The translations under genes were made by a program, and so were the position numbers. A DNA stretch of 64,000 nt from Xiphias gladius (lineage: Eukaryota > Chordata > Actinopteri > Istiophoriformes > Xiphiidae), in contig NC_053416.1 of the NCBI RefSeq assembly GCF_016859285.1, positions 5,289,001-5,353,000 of the forward strand. The letters run 5' to 3'. Below the pieces are notes generated by a model. That model searched no databases. It was given only the letters and a program-made list of their open reading frames with translations, and had not been told where the DNA came from. The first letter of the stretch is position 1; every line of letters starts with the position of its first letter. Shown here piece by piece: positions 61,140 through 64,000 of the stretch.

Positions 61140-62530
61140 AAAGAGCCTGTTTTTGCTTTTTCCTCCGGAAAGTCATAAACGTCACAGCGTGACAGGTTTT
61201 TCACGGCTGCCAAAGCAGTTCGGCAGCCCCCCCCCCCCGTAGGCCGAGGAAACGCATCGCCATTCGAGAAGCTGCTGATCGGGTCTGTCCTCAGTATTAT
61301 TCAGTTCCCCGCGAAACCGGGCCCATACCAGCGCTGTTTAAAATGGTGACGGCCGTTAATGGCGCTTCTCAGCCGTCAGCCAGGGGAGACCCAATGCATA
61401 AAAGCTACTGATTCGGTTAGTGGCACTGATTTTTAAAGATTTGTTTATATAGCCGATGAACACCTCTGTAGTGGTAGAATATGATCCACGTCACTTTCAT
61501 GCTCATCAAACCATGCAGTGAGCCTTTGTGCCCTTTATGACGGCTTCTGCGTTTGCCACGTTTTGTTTTGGGTTTTCTTTTCGAATTGTCACTTGTCGGT
61601 GTATGAAAGCGCTGCCGGCAGTCGCAAACAAGTTAGAATCTTAATGCTACAAAATGAGCGCACTATATCTCGTTGGCGGCCGAGGCGGCGCGGCTGGCGT
61701 AGTTTGAGTTTTTGAGTGTGAGTTTGTGTGTTTTTTGTGTGTGTCAGCCTGGCGAAACGTGGTCCTGGAGACACCTACTGCGGCGGGAAGGGCCGCAGAG
61801 GCGGTTTTGGGTACTCCGGCAGGTGTTTATGCGACTGTCTGTCTGTCTGTGGACGGACATTGTCACCACGTTGACGTCACAGTCGTGCAAGATGCAGTCA
61901 CGAAACGTTACGGGTGTGTAGCCGAGATCGAAGCGGGGGTCCGAGTTCAAAGATGGGTGTGGTCCGACCCACGAGTACTCGGAGCTCATGGGGTCGGGCT
62001 GGTGCGATGCCATTGCAAGAAGGTCTCCCGACGGAATTCCTAATACTAAGTACTAGTAATACTACAGGTCAAAAAAATTCACGTGGCAAAAAGATCAAAA
62101 AGACCCTAAAATAAAAAAGCTAAAAATAAATAAACATTCTAACCTAGAGGAAAGGCTTCTTATTTGACCCCTGCAGCTCCCGGGGAAAAAGAGACATCAG
62201 CTGGCTCCTCACCTTCTTCTATCATCCTGTGATTGATGACATGTAGAAACCAAACAGTGCCGAACACGTGTTCGGCGCTCCCAGCCACCTCTGCTGCTCT
62301 GCGCTTTGCAAAGACGATTAATGTAGAAATTATAATGTACAGCGCGCGTTGCATCATCTCCAGCCAGAGCCGTGCCGCCTGAAACAAACAAACGCGGCGC
62401 GCTGGGACTGCCGAGGCTGTGCTGTGTTGCGTTTGATGGAATGAGGATGCTGCCGGTTCAGCCGACCTGTCTTTTTGATCAAACTCCACGTTAATGGTGG
62501 ATCTGGAGGAAAATTTATGCAAATTAAACA
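61140..62530. promoter_or_regulatory. GC-rich, repeat-poor segment; possible enhancer or distal promoter
   Basis: Unlike its flanks this stretch is CpG-rich and I recognise no repeat in it. Near its end are a TTTGATCAAA palindrome (62474-62483; two overlapping TCF/LEF-type sites) and an ATGCAAAT octamer (62517-62524, POU-type). No coding exon could be recognised. Regulatory function is inference from composition and motifs. Confidence 0.3.
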
Positions 62531-64000
62531 GGAGGGTACCACTTTCTAATCAGGGTTTTTTTTTTTTTTTTTTTTAACCTGGGGTTTATAAACTGTAACT
62601 AATGATTAATGTAATCAGTGGTTAAAAACTAATTTAATAAAAGGTTGGTCATGAGCCATTAATATGTACTTTTTAGGATGATCGCTCCGATGGGACCGAT
62701 CCCGTACCAGTGCTTGTCTAACCAAGCTGCTTGCCTCGCTGTGTGGAAGAGACTGGGATCATTCCCTCACGTGTCAGGCTTTCCTGACTTGACGATACGA
62801 AGTGTAACAAATAAATACATATAAATTAATTTGCTGAGAAATACCTCCAAACCGCTGACCCCTTTGTTTTCACCTCCCTCCGTGCTGTTGTAAGGTGAGA
62901 CCCTTTTTTTTGTGAGGATTTATTTTATACGTTGCCTTATTTTTTCTCAGGTTTACTGAGAGACAAGGAACTACATAATATTGTGCACCTTGCCTGTTAT
63001 GTTAGGGATGGTGAGCATTGTGTGTCGAGCGATGTGGTGTGAGGCAGTGAGGTGAGGCGTCACGTTCGTGGCCAGCGCTCAGTCTGTCCTGCCTTGATAT
63101 CAGTAGCGGACCGGTGCACCCCTGCCATTTAGGACCGGATGTCCATCATTTTCTGGTGCAGTTACTGTAGGTTAGCAGCGGAAGTCTCCCGTTGCACGAG
63201 CTGATGTGAGGGCAGACACTGCGAGGGTCCTCGCCAGAGAGCAACCGACGCTGTTGTGTCCCTCTCTCCATAAAAAAAATAGATGTGATCCATCACGAGT
63301 CTTTAATTCCTCAGAGAACTAGCAACTCTGAAACATACAAGAAGAATTTCCATGTACAGAGGGCCAGGTTAGGAACCCGGTGTAGTCCTTAGTCAGCTGC
63401 TCTGGGGGGGATAAGGTGTGAAGAACTATGCGCGTTTGGCGTTCAGCCGTCACTTAACGGCCGCGTTTATCAAAATCAGCCTAACACGATTGATCGGGAA
63501 TCCCGGATGTTTCCTCACAATCCCTCCTCAGACGGTTTGGAGTCACGATAATCCGGGTTCGAGAAGGGCGTGCTCCGTCCGTTTCGCATCACTTAAAAGA
63601 GGCCAGCGCATCCTCAGAGGTGCGAAAAAGGAGCCGGGGTTTGAACCCCTCCCTGAGCTCTCTTCTTTTTTTCTTTCACCACACAACCATGCGAACAGCC
63701 GAGTGCAACACTGAACGTCTTCGTGGACAAACTGTGCGCCGTTATTCCTGTTTCTTAAACGATATTGCCCCCCCACCACACTCTCTGTATGACAGCCTTT
63801 CACTCCGCATTCAAGTGTCGCGCTTCTGATTTTGATGTGGTCGGACATCCTATGGACTACAGCTGATAAAGAGTATGACGCGGTCTTCAATCTATTCCAT
63901 GGCCTTTTCCGTCCTAAACTAGGGGGGACTTCGCATTTTAGGCATGCCCCGCGCTGCAAGGCACGACCTGGTGTGCTCACACGCCGACGGTTTTTGATTT
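62531..64000. other. Right end of window: no gene recognised
   Basis: Contains a 20-nt T-run (62556-62575) and moderately GC-rich sequence. Open frames of 98-145 codons near 63418-63980 have no motif I recognise and overlap each other on both strands. GGTTTGAACCC at about 63638 resembles a pol III B-box, but no tRNA arms or SINE head accompany it. Confidence 0.4.

Noticed and set aside
63543..63980. 145-codon minus-strand frame at the window end
   Set aside because: No recognised motif, GC-rich context, and an overlapping frame of similar length on the other strand; evidence too weak to call.
1..64000. CRISPR arrays, operons, phage or prokaryotic defence systems
   Set aside because: The sequence is vertebrate nuclear DNA; tandem repeats present are microsatellites or minisatellites without spacer structure.

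Overview
This window is nuclear DNA of a bony fish, most likely a spiny-rayed teleost. Three multi-exon vertebrate genes with GT-AG introns are present, introns are short to moderate (about 0.1-5 kb), and non-coding sequence is full of repeats typical of fish genomes: Tc1 transposons, non-LTR retrotransposon tails, a tRNA-type SINE, CA/GT microsatellites and several dispersed families. I see no prokaryotic, organellar or viral gene. Genes were rebuilt by joining exons whose splice phases agree and comparing the products with vertebrate proteins from memory.

Layout. (1) 1064-21400, minus strand: cul5, the Cullin-5 scaffold of Elongin B/C-RBX2 ubiquitin ligases. All 19 coding exons are present and join to a 780-residue protein with the neddylation lysine at residue 724. 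Its introns hold Tc1 and LINE remnants and AT-rich repeats. (2) 21401-26445: a 5-kb head-to-head interval between the cul5 promoter (a TCTCGCGAGA palindrome) and the slc35f2 promoter (CCAAT and GC boxes). It contains a decayed LINE, a minisatellite-like array of GTTGCTA motifs and dispersed repeats. (3) 27221-34588, plus: slc35f2, a ten-helix membrane transporter of 373 residues. One intron is almost entirely one copy of a 0.6-kb repeat whose second copy lies upstream of the gene. (4) 38911-53555, plus: elmod1, an ELMO-domain ARF/ARL-family GAP of 334 residues. It starts in a CpG island and includes a candidate 21-nt microexon and an exon whose 5' end has become a T homopolymer coding four phenylalanines. 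Its 3' UTR probably runs to an AATAAA near 56825. (5) 56850-64000: no gene recognised; dispersed repeats, a SINE, and a GC-rich stretch (about 61.1-62.5 kb) that may be regulatory.

The three genes are unrelated in function; their proximity is vertebrate synteny (human 11q22.3 carries ELMOD1, SLN, SLC35F2, RAB39A and CUL5, from memory). Here elmod1 is inverted relative to the human order, and RAB39A and SLN were not found. No new multi-gene system was found. The observations worth following are the two unusual elmod1 exons, the repeat-filled slc35f2 intron and the recurrent unnamed repeat families.
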